Origin: MSPOR6 sp964652195
Lineage (GTDB): Bacteria; Poribacteria; WGA-4E; WGA-3G
NCBI GenBank assembly: GCA_964652195.1
Contig: CAZZBB010000012.1
Location: forward strand, 62,001-126,000
DNA: 64,000 bases
Reading direction: 5' to 3'
The notes under the pieces are model-generated. The model saw nothing but the letters and a program-made list of their open reading frames with translations. It ran no database searches and was not told the DNA's origin. This document shows positions 63,152 to 64,000 of this stretch, piece after piece. Position numbers and translations under genes: made by a program. Every line of letters starts with the position of its first letter. The first letter of the stretch is position 1.

Positions 63152-64000
63152 TTATTCTATATGAACAACTGCTTTGCCTAACACGTCCATATCTGGGGCA
63201 ATTCCCAACCCCGGTTGTGTAGAGGCCGCCATCCTACCATTAACCCGTTGCGGTGCCCCTTCTGCTGTGCTAACAGTGACATAACTATTAAAATCGGTTG
63301 CTGTGAAAAGGTATTCAGTTGGAGTGCTGTGTGCCAGATGTGCTATTGCTGCAGTCGTAATATCACCACCCCAACTATCTTCTATCGTCATGGCTATGCC
63401 AAGTTCAACACAAAGATCTCTTGCGAGTTTAGCTTTCGTCAGACCACCAAATTTACTGATCTTAATGTTGACGACATCCATTGCCCTATCTGCATGACCG
63501 CGTAGTAACATATTAATACTGTCAACAGTCTCATCAAGAACAAAAGGATGGTCTGTCCGTTCCCGAATGGACAGACATTCTTCATAAGATAGACAAGGTT
63601 GTTCGATGTAAACATCCACATCACTTACACCTCGGACAACACGAGCCGCCTGATGTATGAGCCAACCAGTATTTGCATCAGCAATGAGCACATCATTCGG
63701 TTCCATCAATTCGGAGACAGCATGAATACGTTCAATATCGGTGTGTGGATCACCACCGACCTTTAACTGGAATTTTCGGTAACCTTCAGCACGATAGGTT
63801 GCGACTTTCTCCGCCATCTCATCTGGGGATTGTTGGGAGATAGCACGGTAGAGCATGAAGTCTTCCCCATACCTTCCTCCCAATAACGTACATACCGATT
63901 GATTTGACACTTTTCCAAGAATATCCCAACATGCTATGTCAATTCCGGATTTGACATAAGGATGTCCTTTAAGAGCAGCATCCATACGTTGATTGAGAGG
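63152..64000 (-). CDS. Enolase-superfamily (mandelate racemase/muconate lactonising-like) enzyme, partial
   Basis: The 5' end lies beyond the window: the frame is still open at 64000. The barrel motifs are KSGIDIACWDILG, YRKFQLKVGG (K-x-K base), LIADANTGW, VYIEQPC and VLDETV for the three metal-binding acids, and IKISKFGG (second base). This pattern, with KFQLKVGGDP, resembles hydroxyproline betaine or proline epimerases of the superfamily, but substrate is not provable. Confidence 0.85.
   Translation of the reverse strand, partial: PLNQRMDAALKGHPYVKSGIDIACWDILGKVSNQSVCTLLGGRYGEDFMLYRAISQQSPDEMAEKVATYRAEGYRKFQLKVGGDPHTDIERIHAVSELMEPNDVLIADANTGWLIHQAARVVRGVSDVDVYIEQPCLSYEECLSIRERTDHPFVLDETVDSINMLLRGHADRAMDVVNIKISKFGGLTKAKLARDLCVELGIAMTIEDSWGGDITTAAIAHLAHSTPTEYLFTATDFNSYVTVSTAEGAPQRVNGRMAASTQPGLGIAPDMDVLGKAVVHIE

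Overview
The window is AT-rich DNA from a Gram-negative bacterium. The envelope clues are lipoprotein signals, a penicillin-binding protein 1C next to a bacterial alpha-2-macroglobulin, a C-terminal aromatic beta-barrel protein and a YidC/YidD/RnpA/Jag/MnmE block. The accessory content is a sulfatase, a formylglycine-generating-enzyme (FGE/SUMF1) domain, LamG proteins, a ThuA-like protein, a mandelate racemase-type enolase, an ornithine cyclodeaminase-like enzyme and a sugar phosphate isomerase. That mix resembles sponge- or marine-associated Poribacteria or the Planctomycetes-like polysaccharide degraders. The assignment is inference; no rRNA or universal marker tree is available here.

Layout. 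Positions 1-4.5 kb hold unknown secreted or membrane genes, a GspC/PilP-like protein and two frame-disrupted genes (a membrane glycosyltransferase-like protein and a CDP-alcohol phosphatidyltransferase). Positions 4.5-9 kb hold repeats, a leuC-leuD operon with a DUF2281/PIN toxin-antitoxin pair wedged inside it, gene fragments and an IS4-type transposase remnant. Positions 9-25 kb hold an S55 (SpoIVB-type) lipoprotein, a LivK-like binding protein, a TonB-FGE fusion, an EF-G paralogue, DUF423, pbpC and a large alpha-2-macroglobulin gene. Positions 25-27 kb hold a diheme cytochrome fused to a beta-barrel and a cytochrome P460 lipoprotein. Positions 27-33.6 kb hold ftsY, an ECF sigma factor, a MarR protein fused to a ferritin-like domain, an ABC-F ATPase, a kinase and a TPR lipoprotein. 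Positions 34-40 kb hold two tiny ORFs, a MITE-like repeat, an XPB helicase-Bax1 nuclease pair, a 2-hydroxyacid dehydrogenase and a sulfatase. Positions 40-46 kb hold HNH-rnpA-yidD-yidC-jag-mnmE.

At 46.2-47.3 kb there is a thioredoxin-TPR gene whose reading frame crosses a TGA exactly where the first cysteine of WCxxC should be. A short hairpin follows with the spacing and loop of a bacterial SECIS, so I read the gene as a selenoprotein (U-G-Y-C). This is the strongest hidden signal in the window.

The remainder holds rluB-like, HAD phosphatase, pdxJ, glutamate dehydrogenase, an NHL protein, hflX, a zinc-ribbon/TIM-barrel pair, tRNA-Leu(CAA), an M24 peptidase, a ThuA-like protein plus two tandem LamG proteins, an ornithine cyclodeaminase homologue, a type II restriction-modification system with a frameshifted nuclease, and an enolase-superfamily gene cut by the right edge. 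The ThuA-like and two LamG proteins share a conserved C-terminal tail that may be a sorting signal. Several families of short palindromic repeats are scattered between genes.
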